Source: Deinococcus betulae
Lineage (GTDB): Bacteria; Deinococcota; Deinococci; Deinococcales; Deinococcaceae
Direction: 5' to 3'
DNA length: 64,000 bases
NCBI RefSeq assembly: GCF_020166395.1
Contig: NZ_JAIQXU010000011.1
Location: 1-64,000, forward strand
The position numbers were made by a program, and so were the translations under genes. This document shows, one piece after another, positions 1-8,592 of this stretch; position 1 is the stretch's first letter; each line of letters starts with the position of its first letter. Below the pieces are notes generated by a model. It did no database searches, was not told the DNA's origin, and saw only the letters and a list, made by a program, of their open reading frames with translations.

Positions 1-579
1 GAGTCCTTTGTCAGCCCGGTCGAGTGTCTTGGTGATCCAATTCGCTGTCCCTATTGGGACGTTTAAGGGCTCCCCCCTCGTTTCACTTGGCTCAATGGCT
101 TTAGCTGCTTTCAACAAGGCCTCAGCTGTAGATAGAGTCAGATTGACCTTATCCACTTGAGTCCCTACGAGGATCAAGCCTCCCCCCAAAGCGAAGACCA
201 ACAAGAGACTCAGCGACTTTATCCAGTCAGCAGGATCCGTGGTATAGAACGCGACCCCTGCGAGGGCGAGGGTCGCCAGCGTGCCGCCTGAAGCTCCCAT
301 ACGTGTCCAAAAGAGACGATCTCTTGTCGCCCTGAGTTTCAAAAACTCGGCAGCAACATCAGCAGACGCCTTTGAAAAAGCCGGATGCCAGGCCAAATCA
401 TGTGTACAAGCTTGAAAGAGGGCGTTGCCCTCCCGAAGCGTTTCCTTCTTCAGAACCGGCAGGCAATGGGCTGCGAGATCCAGCGCCGCATCGAGGAGCA
501 GACTGCCGGCATCTGTGTTGTCCTGAAGGCTCGTGCGCCCGTCAGGACTGTTGGCTTGATCCTGCTGCCTGATGGTCAC
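1..579 (-). CDS. Hypothetical membrane protein, C-terminus beyond window edge
   Basis: An open frame runs from the GTG at 577-579 (another GTG at 586-588) to base 1 with no stop, giving 193 codons. The first ~95 residues look soluble and helical. They are followed by two hydrophobic stretches of about 20 residues (roughly residues 95-112 and 118-138) with a short loop between, then a polar region that leaves the window. I do not recognise the family. It lies on the same strand downstream of the TerD-HNH gene with about 200 nt between, so it may be a partner, but a terminator-like hairpin lies in that gap. Codon use is less GC-biased than the nuo genes, which fits accessory DNA. An upstream TAGGCT resembles a -10 element. 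Confidence 0.55.
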   Translation of the reverse strand, partial: MTIRQQDQANSPDGRTSLQDNTDAGSLLLDAALDLAAHCLPVLKKETLREGNALFQACTHDLAWHPAFSKASADVAAEFLKLRATRDRLFWTRMGASGGTLATLALAGVAFYTTDPADWIKSLSLLLVFALGGGLILVGTQVDKVNLTLSTAEALLKAAKAIEPSETRGEPLNVPIGTANWITKTLDRADKGL

Positions 580-724
580 CGTTCGCACGCCAGCCTATCC
601 CTATCCCGGTCCAGCCGAGGGTGATACGCCGGGCGCCCTCTCTTGCTGTTCCAGTACCCGGCCGCAGCAACCGCTTTGCAGCTTTTGAACCCGCCCGCAG
701 GGATGGGGTCAGCGGAAGCGACGG

Positions 725-759
725 AAAGAAAAGGCAGCTTTTTCACAGGTTGCCTCTTG
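725..759 (-). terminator. Possible terminator after the TerD-HNH gene
   Basis: On the minus strand AAGAGGCA pairs with TGCCTTTT across a 14-nt loop and runs into TTTTCTTT. It sits just after the HNH gene stop. The stem is short, so this is a moderate call. Confidence 0.4.
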
Positions 760-781
760 ATGGACCAGAGACGCAGTCTGC

Positions 782-2365
782 TCATATCCGGTTCGATTTG
801 GCGAGATTGCACCGCCGGCACAGGAGCTGCAGATTGTTCGCCGTATTCGCTCCGCCAAGGCTGTGGGGAATCACATGGTCGAACTCCAGGTAATTGCTGT
901 CGCCACACTGCACGCACTTGCCCTGATCGCGCTGCCAGACTTCCAGCTTCACATGTTGCGGAATCGAACGGCTGGCCCGCTCGGTCTGCGGCATCAGCAG
1001 GAGGCGTTTATTGATCCGCACAAGAGCATCCAGCGTCGCCCCCAGCAGTACCGGCTGCTGCACATGGTGGTACGAGCCGTTTCCCTTCTTGACCCCCAGC
1101 GATAGATTCACGCCGTCAGGCAGTTCTTCAATCATCAGCACCTTGCCGTACTGGATATTCCAGCCACCTTCCGACGCGCTGCTGAAGTGAATCTGGCGGC
1201 TCGTGACGGTCAGTCGTCCTGGGATATCGCGGATTCGGGTGGCCGTGACTTGGCGGTAAGTGGCTGTACATTCGAAATGGGCGATCTCGCCCGCCTCAAG
1301 AAAGAGACTGCTGTGAATGGTTGGCAGGTGGCCCGCCCGGATGCTGGTGGCCTGCTTCAGTTCCGACAGTTCCTGGCGCAGATGCTGCACCATTGTGTGA
1401 GGGACTTCTAGCAGGTGAACCAGTGAATTGAACGTCCCCTCTTCTTCAGGCGTGATCGTGCCGTCTGACCGCGCCAGAGCGAACATACGTTCCAGCAGAC
1501 GGAGGGCGTCAGACCGCACAAATTCCAGAGCCTGACGCGCACTCAAGCGCTCCTGGTCAATGACACTCTGCAGGTCAGTCCATTCGTGGTACTCCATGAC
1601 GCTGTCTGCGCAGGCGGCCACAAACCGAGTGCGAAAGCGGCGAAGGCCTTCCTCTATCTGCCGGCGACAGTGCGCGCAGAGCCCCTGGCCATCAAGACGG
1701 TTCATCAGGGTGCTGTTTGCCCGGCAGCGCCGGCAGCTCTGGCCAGACGGCGCACTGAGGGGCGCGGAGCGTAAAGGCGCCCAGTCCTGCATGGAAGGCA
1801 CGGTCGGGTGCTGGGCAGATGAGGGGGATGGGGGGACAGGTAAGGGGGGCTCGTCCAGCACCACACCTCCAAGTGATTCCAGCAGTGCCTGGAGCCCACC
1901 ATTGAACCCCTGACCCACCGCCGCCACGCGCCACTGTCCCTGATGGCGGTACAGCTCCAGCAGCATGACAGCGCGCTCTGCCTGGAACATGTTGCCTTTG
2001 ACTGCAAAGTCTGCACGCACACCGGCAGCGTCGCCCAAGCGCACCAGGCCGTCACCTAAAGCGGAGAAGTTCTGATGATCAGAAGTGGCCACCAGCAAGA
2101 GCCGATGAATCCCAAGTGGCAAACGGGAGAAATCAATCCGAACTAAGGCCCGTTGCAGGTCCAGTGTCAGGGATTTTTCGGGACTGCTCGGCTGGTTATA
2201 GAACACGAAGTAGCGGTCATCCGAGAGGTGGCGCTGTTCATCAAGGCCGAAGAGGCTGATGTCCGCATCCGTCATGCCGGGCAACTGAACATTCAGGAAG
2301 ACAGACTGTTCAGTGGTCAGCGATATCAGTGGCAGCCGCTGGCCGCGCTGAAGGGAGTTAGCCAT
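782..2365 (-). CDS. TerD-zinc ribbon-TerB-like-HNH endonuclease mosaic protein
   Basis: 527 aa. Residues 1-170 resemble a TerD domain (DDRYFVFYNQPSSP at 49-62 matches the TerD calcium-site region). Residues 171-207 are a Pro/Ser-rich linker. A CxxC...CxxC zinc ribbon has cysteines at 211, 214, 230 and 233. Residues ~285-340 (ARSDGTITPEEE) look like the acidic start of a TerB helical domain. Residues ~350-455 form a beta-rich, PH-like region. Residues 466-527 are an HNH nuclease with CVQC (484-487), FDHVIP with D496 and H497, N510 and CRRC (516-519). HNH folds cut DNA; Ter proteins are linked to stress and phage defence, so a stress- or defence-triggered nuclease is inferred. The ATG has GAAGGC upstream and overlaps the TAA of a small leader ORF. 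The nuclease and zinc-ribbon calls are firm; the TerB and PH-like calls are tentative. Confidence 0.85.
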   Translation of the reverse strand: MANSLQRGQRLPLISLTTEQSVFLNVQLPGMTDADISLFGLDEQRHLSDDRYFVFYNQPSSPEKSLTLDLQRALVRIDFSRLPLGIHRLLLVATSDHQNFSALGDGLVRLGDAAGVRADFAVKGNMFQAERAVMLLELYRHQGQWRVAAVGQGFNGGLQALLESLGGVVLDEPPLPVPPSPSSAQHPTVPSMQDWAPLRSAPLSAPSGQSCRRCRANSTLMNRLDGQGLCAHCRRQIEEGLRRFRTRFVAACADSVMEYHEWTDLQSVIDQERLSARQALEFVRSDALRLLERMFALARSDGTITPEEEGTFNSLVHLLEVPHTMVQHLRQELSELKQATSIRAGHLPTIHSSLFLEAGEIAHFECTATYRQVTATRIRDIPGRLTVTSRQIHFSSASEGGWNIQYGKVLMIEELPDGVNLSLGVKKGNGSYHHVQQPVLLGATLDALVRINKRLLLMPQTERASRSIPQHVKLEVWQRDQGKCVQCGDSNYLEFDHVIPHSLGGANTANNLQLLCRRCNLAKSNRI

Positions 2366-2447
2366 TCACGCCTTCACATGCACAGCGCTGAACTTTTTCA
2401 AGGTTGTGGTTGACGGAAATGACGATGCCCTTGCTGACTTTGCCCAT
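2358..2447 (-). CDS. 29-codon leader ORF overlapping the TerD-HNH start
   Basis: ATG at 2447 to TAA at 2358 encodes MGKVSKGIVISVNHNLEKV followed by ten residues including CAC. Its TAA lies inside the first codons of the downstream gene (ATGGCTAA), the geometry of translational coupling. A GGGAGG lies 13 nt before the ATG, a little far. It could be a regulatory leader peptide or the remnant of a lost upstream gene. No family recognised. Confidence 0.35.
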   Translation of the reverse strand: MGKVSKGIVISVNHNLEKVQRCACEGVNG

Positions 2448-2593
2448 GCTGATTGCTGTGCCTCCCAGAGACGAGAATGCCCTCTCTCGTTTGTCCCTCT
2501 GTTATGCGACGCCAGGCATGACGGAGCTATAACTGAAGGCGACAGAGCTTCCTGAGCGTGGAGTGAACGCAATCAAGCGGACCGCGGGGCAAG

Positions 2594-3364
2594 TCACGTC
2601 TGGGCGGCAGTGTAGCGGGCGGCGAACTCGGCGGGTGGGACGTAGCCCAGGCTGGCGTGCAGTCGGCGGCGGTTGTCGAGGTCCGCAATACACCAATTCA
2701 TGTGCCGCCGGGCGTCGTTCAGATCGACGTACTCTTGCAGATCGACCTCCCCGGTCTTCAGGGTCTTGTCGAAGCTCTCCATCTTGGCGTTGTCATAGGG
2801 ATTGTCCGTTCTAGACATGCTTGGCGTGATGCCCGCAGACCACAGGCGGTCCACGTAGACCCGGCTCGCGTCTTGCACACCCTGGTCCGAGTGACGCAGC
2901 AAGCCTGGGGCAGGACAACGCGCGGCCAGCACGCAGGCCAGGTAGACGAAGCCCTGCTGAATCCGCACAGACGTCAGATCGGCTTGCCACACCTGATCTG
3001 GTCGCACTGGAATGACCTCGCGCAGGAGGTTGGGAAAGCGCTTCTCGTTGTGGCGGGAATTTGTCGTCGCCCGGAAGCGGCGCTTCGGGCAGCACAACAA
3101 GCGGCGTTCCCGCATCACCGGTTAGCTGGACGGCCTCGTCGTGCCAGCTCGCGGGTCACGTGCAGATACCCCTACCCGATGAACGCCTCCACCACCGCCT
3201 CGATGTCATCGACCAGCGCCTGATCGGGGTCCACCTCCTCCCGGTGCTGCTGTTCGTAGAACCATGAGCGGCTGACCCCATGCAGTTCACACAAGCGACG
3301 CACCGACACCTCAGCATGCGCGGCGCGCGCATCCTCGATCAGTTGGTGCCTGCGTTCGAGCGGT

Positions 3365-3372
<8 letters not shown>
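2594..3372 (-). pseudogene. IS3-family transposase orfB, frameshifted and deleted
   Basis: The N-terminal part starts at ATG 3372 (MDVPLERRHQLIEDARAA, a HTH_21-like region ending at TAG near 3172). The reading then shifts frame through GYLHVTRELARRGRP, then again into the integrase core from about 3118. The core keeps the first catalytic Asp (WQADLT), HSDQG with the second Asp, and NAKMESFDKTLK with the Glu. It lacks roughly 30 residues between YLACVL and APGLL, where functional relatives carry the DVFSR block. It cannot make a functional transposase as read. Confidence 0.85.
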
Positions 3373-3650
<278 letters not shown>

Positions 3651-3780
3651 TGCCGACTGCCTTGCCTCCTGGTCCGCTCCTGGGGGGTCATTCCACACCT
3701 CTCCTCCCCCTCAGCTCTAACAGGTAGAGCCGCACGCCTCTTCAGGTCGCGGTGAATACAGGCAGAGTGAAGGCGCCCAA

Positions 3781-3804
3781 GAAAAAGCCCCCACGGGTGT
3801 GGGG
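3781..3804 (-). terminator. Rho-independent terminator of the HbpS-like gene
   Basis: Minus strand: CCCCAC, ACCC loop, GTGGGG, then GCTTTTTC. It lies 22 nt after the stop of the gene ending at 3826. Confidence 0.75.
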
Positions 3805-3825
3805 ACAGAGAGAGCCGAAGGCCGG

Positions 3826-4221
3826 TTAGAAGGCTGCGGCGCCAGCTTCCGCGACGGTCTGGTCCTGTTCCCCCGTGCCGCCACTGACGCCAATAGCACC
3901 CACGACCTCACCGTCACGCTTGAGGGGAACGCCACCCGCGAAAATCATGACGCGCCCACCGTTCGAGGCGTGAATGCCGAAGAACTGGCCACCCGACTGA
4001 CTTTCGGCCGCAAGGTCTTTGGTCGAGATGTCAAAGGCCCGCGCGGTGAACGCTTTGTTGATAGAAATGTCGATGCTGCCAATCCAGGCTTTGTCCATAC
4101 GGACATGGGCGACCAGATTGCCACCACTGTCCACCACAGCGACGTTCATGGGCTGGCCAATCTCTTCGGCTTTCTGTTCGGCGGCGGCGATCACTTGGCG
4201 GGCGTCAGCAAGGGTCAACAT
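3826..4221 (-). CDS. GlcG/HbpS-family protein
   Basis: 131 aa, the full length of the GlcG/HbpS/PduO-C fold. Family signatures are VAVVDSGGNLVAHVRMD near residues 28-44, a central segment ending in INKAFTARAF, and GGVPLKRDGEVVGAIGVSGG with the glycine-rich terminal motif. Members bind haem or related ligands or serve as accessory proteins of unclear role; the ligand cannot be read here. There is no signal peptide. A strong AAAGGAG lies 5 nt before the ATG. It is transcribed alone, with a terminator directly behind it. Function beyond the fold is unknown. Confidence 0.85.
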   Translation of the reverse strand: MLTLADARQVIAAAEQKAEEIGQPMNVAVVDSGGNLVAHVRMDKAWIGSIDISINKAFTARAFDISTKDLAAESQSGGQFFGIHASNGGRVMIFAGGVPLKRDGEVVGAIGVSGGTGEQDQTVAEAGAAAF

Positions 4222-4392
4222 AAGGCTCCTTTGGAAACGGGGACGACAGGAAAAGTAGAAACGAGGCGTCCCTGCGCAGCATAGGCAACAGGCGCCTGAC
4301 CTGCCCTGAGCAACAGTTCACCCTGAGGTCTCAGCAGGCGTGGTACTTGAGCTGAAGCTGGCCCCTCGCACACCACCAACGTGGCTAAGGGG

Positions 4393-4887
4393 TTAGGTGT
4401 GAGGGATGAACCCCAGGGCCTCACGGGGCGGGCGAAGAAACAGGCCCCGGTAGGTGACATCGACGAAGCCATGCTCCTGGGACAGCACGCCCCCAGACTC
4501 AAGCAGCATCAGGAGAGGTTCATAGGGCTCGTCACAGAAGGCCGGAACCAGCCACCGCTTGCCCAGGATGTCTTTGACCAGGGCAAACTGGAGCATCCAC
4601 AGGGCGAGCCTTTGAATCAGCGGCGAAACCGCGAGGGATTGAACGAAGTCCAGATGAGATGCGGGACTGCCCAGTGTCGGCAGGATGATCCCGGCTACGT
4701 TGAAAAAAGGCCAGTGGGGCGGCCGCGCCAGAACAGCGAACCATGAGGCCCGCCGCAGGTACTCCCGGAAAAGCAGGACGTGGAAGTCAGGATCAGTGGG
4801 CTCGGCCTGCCAGTCCACCTGCTGGAGCCGGGCCAGGGTGGCGTTGACGTGAGAGTGGGCTTCGGGTTTGTGCCTGAGGCTGTGCAT
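4393..4887 (-). CDS. Hypothetical protein downstream of the APH-like kinase
   Basis: 164 aa from ATG 4887 (MHSLRHKPEAHSH). The frame stays open upstream into the kinase gene, but this ATG lies 10 nt after the kinase stop with GAGCAGCGGCGA before it, a better fit. The protein is rich in Leu, Phe and Trp without clear transmembrane segments, and contains DPDFHVLLFREYLRRASWF and VDVTYRGLFLRPPREALGF. I do not recognise a family. The tight spacing suggests co-transcription with the kinase. Confidence 0.6.
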   Translation of the reverse strand: MHSLRHKPEAHSHVNATLARLQQVDWQAEPTDPDFHVLLFREYLRRASWFAVLARPPHWPFFNVAGIILPTLGSPASHLDFVQSLAVSPLIQRLALWMLQFALVKDILGKRWLVPAFCDEPYEPLLMLLESGGVLSQEHGFVDVTYRGLFLRPPREALGFIPHT

Positions 4888-4897
4888 TCGCCGCTGC

Positions 4898-5842
4898 TCA
4901 GGTAAGGGCAAAGGGCTGGGGCAACGTAAGCAGTTCAAGCCAGACCTCACGGGCAGCCTCATCCTGCCAGCCATCCCCCACCTGCGAGAGTTGCCACAGC
5001 GCTTCATCCATCCAGGCGCACAGCAGCACGTCCGGCCACATCTGGTGCTCCAGCGGGGTCAGGTCGATGTGCTGGCTGTAGCCGCGCAGGAAGGTGGCCC
5101 ACTGGGCCGGGGTCATCAGCTGCGCCGGGCCGCTGTGGAGGCTGGGGTCCAGGTGAAACGAGAGGGCCGTCAGCGCAAGGTCGTACACACGCGGCATCCG
5201 CGCGGCGTTGTCTGGGTCAACTAGCACCGGCTCACCAGACGGCAGGTAGACGAGATTGGCCGCCTTATGGTCCCAGCTGCAATTGACCATCGGCAGGGGC
5301 TGGCTGACGGCGCGTGGGAGGGCCCCGGTCAAATACTGGATCTGCCGCTCAGCCAGCAGGGCGGCGGGCCTGGCCGTGCTGAGCTGGGCCCTGGCCAGGC
5401 CCTCAAGGACCTCGTCGCTCAGGGCCTGGAGGTCGCTGGCCGTAAAGGCGCGCACGGCCGCCAGGTGTGGCAGGTCAAACGTCTGATCTGGCCCCGCCGC
5501 GTGAATCTGTCCCAAAAGAGCGCCAGCCCTCTCTAGGTCCTGGTCCAGCCCCTGATAGCGCCGGCCCTCAACGAAGGGGTACAGCACCCAGCGGGAGGAG
5601 TCGCCGGCGCCCTCTGGCAGGAGGACAGTTGGGCCAGGGAGGGGGGCAAGAACCTGGACACCGGCCTGGGCGAGGGCCTGACTCCAGGCGGCGATTCCCG
5701 GCGCGTGGTTCAGACTGGTCCGTTTGAGGACAGCCCGGCAGTCAATCAGCTGGAGGGCCCAGACATCGGCGTGGGCGCTGAGCCGCACCGCCTGGGTGTG
5801 AGGAGGAAGATCAAATTGCGCCAGCAGGGGGGCAAGGTTCAT
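4898..5842 (-). CDS. Aminoglycoside phosphotransferase-fold (APH/choline kinase) enzyme
   Basis: 314 aa, typical APH-family length. A lysine in VLKRTSLNH follows an N-lobe. The catalytic loop is SWDHKAANLVYL, so the usual HGDLHxxN appears as SWDHKAAN: Asp and Asn are kept, His and Gly replaced. VLVDPDNA supplies the Mg-binding Asp of the DxD motif. Members phosphorylate small molecules such as aminoglycosides, choline or homoserine; the substrate here cannot be told. The ATG lies 6 nt after TACCGT, a leaderless-type promoter. Family is confident, specific function is not. Confidence 0.8.
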   Translation of the reverse strand: MNLAPLLAQFDLPPHTQAVRLSAHADVWALQLIDCRAVLKRTSLNHAPGIAAWSQALAQAGVQVLAPLPGPTVLLPEGAGDSSRWVLYPFVEGRRYQGLDQDLERAGALLGQIHAAGPDQTFDLPHLAAVRAFTASDLQALSDEVLEGLARAQLSTARPAALLAERQIQYLTGALPRAVSQPLPMVNCSWDHKAANLVYLPSGEPVLVDPDNAARMPRVYDLALTALSFHLDPSLHSGPAQLMTPAQWATFLRGYSQHIDLTPLEHQMWPDVLLCAWMDEALWQLSQVGDGWQDEAAREVWLELLTLPQPFALT

Positions 5843-5848
5843 GGGGCC

Positions 5849-5854
5849 ACGGTA
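5849..5854 (-). promoter_or_regulatory. Leaderless-type -10 (TACCGT)
   Basis: TANNNT hexamer 6 nt before the ATG of the APH-like kinase gene on the minus strand. Confidence 0.5.
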
Positions 5855-5932
5855 GCGGCCACAGCGTGACGGCCGGATGACGGCGACAGGGGTAGGCCTG
5901 CTCAGGCCTTTGACGGCCTCTCAGGGTTGTCT

Positions 5933-6598
5933 TTAGCGCACTTTCCAGGCCTGAGCAACAGCTGCCGCTCCCGCTGGATCGAAGGCCTGAAGTTCACGTC
6001 GGTTGCGGGGCGTGGTGGGACGCGCAGCAAAGTAAGCCAGAGTCAGCTCGGCAAAGTATTCCTCTGACCGGCTCATGGCATAAGCGTCAAATTCGGCGTC
6101 GGTGTAGTGGCCTGTCTTCCGGGCCTCTTGAAAGGCCGCCAGGACAGCAGGGTGACGAAAGCCGTGGGCGCGGTCATCGTAGGCGTGCGTCAGTTCGTGC
6201 AGCAGGAGGTTGTACTGGCCATGCAAAGCAATTAGGCCCTGAGGGTCAACCAGCACAATATCGCCGCGTTGCGCAGTCTGACTCCGAAGGCGGACGTACC
6301 AGGCCTGGGGTGCCAATCCCCCCGGCTCAACCCTGGGGTCAATCCACACTCTCACGCGCCGCAGTTGGCTGTGGCTCTGGGCCGGCAGGACGCGGAGGGC
6401 TTCTTGCAACTGCTCCTCAACCCGCCAGAGCAGGCGGTCTTGCAACGCCGGGTCGGCCCGCAGAGCAGGCGCCAGAAGAACCGTGAACCCAGCCAGGGTC
6501 TGGCCCTGAACCTCGGCGAGGTCCGTCGGAGCAGAGAGGGTGTCACCCACCGTGCAGGCTGAACACAGAAGACCCAGACAAAAAAGCAAAATGCGCAT
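5933..6598 (-). CDS. Lipoprotein with zincin-type metallopeptidase motif
   Basis: 221 aa. The N-terminus MRILLFCLGLLCSAC is a lipoprotein signal with lipobox LCSAC, so the mature protein should be lipid-anchored outside the membrane. LLLHELTHAYDD contains HExxH-like HELTH, and SRSEEYFAELTLAYF about 45 residues later supplies a plausible third zinc ligand, as in several zincin families. A peptidase active at the cell surface is inferred; the substrate is unknown. It is monocistronic. GGAG lies 2 nt before the ATG, closer than ideal. Confidence 0.8.
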   Translation of the reverse strand: MRILLFCLGLLCSACTVGDTLSAPTDLAEVQGQTLAGFTVLLAPALRADPALQDRLLWRVEEQLQEALRVLPAQSHSQLRRVRVWIDPRVEPGGLAPQAWYVRLRSQTAQRGDIVLVDPQGLIALHGQYNLLLHELTHAYDDRAHGFRHPAVLAAFQEARKTGHYTDAEFDAYAMSRSEEYFAELTLAYFAARPTTPRNRRELQAFDPAGAAAVAQAWKVR

Positions 6599-7133
6599 GA
6601 CTCCAGAGGTTTACGCTCTCGGCTGATCCAGCGTTCCGTCTGGATTCACCTGACTGAAGATTTCGGAGCTATGGAAGGAGAGCAGCGACGCGGCCGGCGG
6701 CTTGTGCGCCGGAGGCTGGAACACAGTTCAAACAATTGGCGCCGCGTTCAAGAAGCTGACTGCTACCCAAGGCTCATGCATCCTGATGCCCAAACCTCTG
6801 TTAAGCCCTGCACATCTGGAGCGCACACCGCTTTTTCTTCCGGTGCCCAACCCGTCTGAATGGCAGGAAGCTGCAAGCGAGGAAACGATAGCCTGCCATA
6901 CACCTATGCGGCGTACACACACCCCAGGTATCCATGCAGCAGTAGGGCAGTTCAGCAGCGTCGCCGACCAAGCGCATGGCTCGCCTCGTTGGCTCGCCTG
7001 CCCACTTCAATCTGATTGAAGACGTGCCCCAGACCAGGAGCTACAGGATTTTTCTGATGTCCTGGCATGAGAGAGGCGCCGCCAGGTCTTCCCAGCGACG
7101 CCCTCACTTCCTCTTTGCTTGAGCCCAGGGTGC
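6599..7133. other. 535-bp gap without a convincing gene
   Basis: Open frames here are short, lack coding-type composition and show no recognisable product. I see no strong terminator for nuoN and no repeat. It probably holds the promoter of the lipoprotein gene and the 3' untranslated end of the nuo transcript. Confidence 0.5.
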
Positions 7134-8591
7134 TTACCGCCCAGCCAGTAAGCTCCAGATCCCCGGATTGGCCACCCAGCCGTACCACAGGTTAGGCAGC
7201 AGGCCCAGCACCGTCACGCCGCCGACGCCCAGCGCCACGGCGAAAGTGGTGGGTGGACGCTGGCCATGAGCGTATTCGCGCGCAGGCGTGCGGTCGGGCA
7301 TGAACATCAGCATGGCGGGGCGCAGGTAATACACCAGCGCCGCCACACTGGTCAGGGCAGCCAGGACGCTCAGCCAGACGTAGCCGTTCTGGAATGCGGC
7401 CTGAAACACCAGATACTTCCCGAAAAATCCCGCAAACGGCGGCAACCCCGCCAGCGAGGCCAGGCAGATGGCCAGCGCCACCGCGTAGCCAGGGTGCCGG
7501 TAGTAGAGGCCACGCATGTCGTTGTTCTCAAAACCCGCTTCGCTGCGCTGCAGGGCCGCCACGATGGCCAGGGCGGCGGCCGTCATCAGGGTGTAAATCA
7601 GCAGGTAATAGGTGAGGGCCGCGCCGCCCGCCTGGGGCGTGCCCAGGAGGGCCATCGCCAGAAAGCCGGTGTGGGCCACCGCCGAATACGCCAGCATCCG
7701 CTTGAAGTTACCCTGCCGCAGCGCCGCAAAGTTGCCGATAATGAGTGTGGCCGCAATCAGGATCTGCAGGACCGAGTGCCAGCCCGGCGCGTCGGCCAGA
7801 GCGCCCGAGAACACCCGCAGCATGCCGGCAAAAGCGGCCACCTTGACCACCGTGCTGAGAAAGAGGCTGACACTGGTGGGCGCGCCGCCGTAGACATCGG
7901 GCGTCCACTGATGGAAGGGCGCCAGCGCCACCTTAAAGCCAAAGCCGCACAGCAGCAGCAGGGCGCCGCCGACCAGAATGCCCACGTTCTCCGGGTTCAG
8001 GCCCTGCACCGAGGCGACCCGCGCGGCAATTTCAGCGTAGTTCAGGCTGCCGGTCGCGCCGTACACAAACGCCAGGCCGTAAATCAGCACCGCGCTGCCC
8101 GCCGCACCCAGCAGAAAATATTTGAGGCCCGATTCCTCGGCGCGGCGCGAGCCCTGCAGGGTGGCCAGCACGTAGGAACTCAGGCTCATGATTTCCAGGC
8201 CGATCAGCATGACCACGAGGTCGCCCGAAAAGGCGATCAGCAGGCAGCCAGTCACGGCGTACATCAACATGGCGTCAAATTCGGGGAAGGACACGCGGGC
8301 CCGCCAGGCGGTGTCCAGCGTGACCAGCAGGGTCATCAGGGTGCCGATGAGCAGCACAAAGGCCAGCAGCAGCGCAGCATTGTCGGCCACGAAGCCGCCG
8401 CCAAACGCTGTCAGGCCCCGGTTCCACAGCAGGGCCAGGCTGGCGCCCGACAGCAGCAGGGCGCCGATGTTGATAAAGGTCAGGGTAAGCCTCGGCACCC
8501 AGAAGCCCAGCAGGGTACTGGCCAGGGCGCCGGCCAGAACGATCAGCACCGGCAGCATGGGGGTCAGGGCCACATCGGGGGGCGTCAGCAT
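7134..8591 (-). CDS. nuoN: NADH-quinone oxidoreductase subunit N
   Basis: 485 aa antiporter-like membrane subunit of complex I, one of three (L, M, N) that carry the proton channels. About 14 hydrophobic segments are visible. LMLIGLEIMSLSSYVLATL carries the conserved membrane Glu, and ESGLKYFLLGAAGSAVLIYG the conserved Lys region. ATG 8591 lies 1 nt after the nuoM stop. It is the last gene of the operon. Confidence 0.95.
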   Translation of the reverse strand: MLTPPDVALTPMLPVLIVLAGALASTLLGFWVPRLTLTFINIGALLLSGASLALLWNRGLTAFGGGFVADNAALLLAFVLLIGTLMTLLVTLDTAWRARVSFPEFDAMLMYAVTGCLLIAFSGDLVVMLIGLEIMSLSSYVLATLQGSRRAEESGLKYFLLGAAGSAVLIYGLAFVYGATGSLNYAEIAARVASVQGLNPENVGILVGGALLLLCGFGFKVALAPFHQWTPDVYGGAPTSVSLFLSTVVKVAAFAGMLRVFSGALADAPGWHSVLQILIAATLIIGNFAALRQGNFKRMLAYSAVAHTGFLAMALLGTPQAGGAALTYYLLIYTLMTAAALAIVAALQRSEAGFENNDMRGLYYRHPGYAVALAICLASLAGLPPFAGFFGKYLVFQAAFQNGYVWLSVLAALTSVAALVYYLRPAMLMFMPDRTPAREYAHGQRPPTTFAVALGVGGVTVLGLLPNLWYGWVANPGIWSLLAGR

Positions 8592-8592
8592 G

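Noticed and set aside
372..917. Overlapping plus- and minus-strand frames of 66-113 codons at the left end
   Set aside because: They are shadows of the minus-strand membrane-protein frame, which runs unbroken to the window edge and has coherent hydrophobic segments.
2594..3118. The 174-codon frame as a complete transposase gene
   Set aside because: It lacks the N-terminal HTH and ~30 residues of the integrase core; it is part of a broken orfB.
6671..7019. Short plus-strand frames between the lipoprotein and nuoN
   Set aside because: No ribosome site, no coding-type composition and no recognisable domain.
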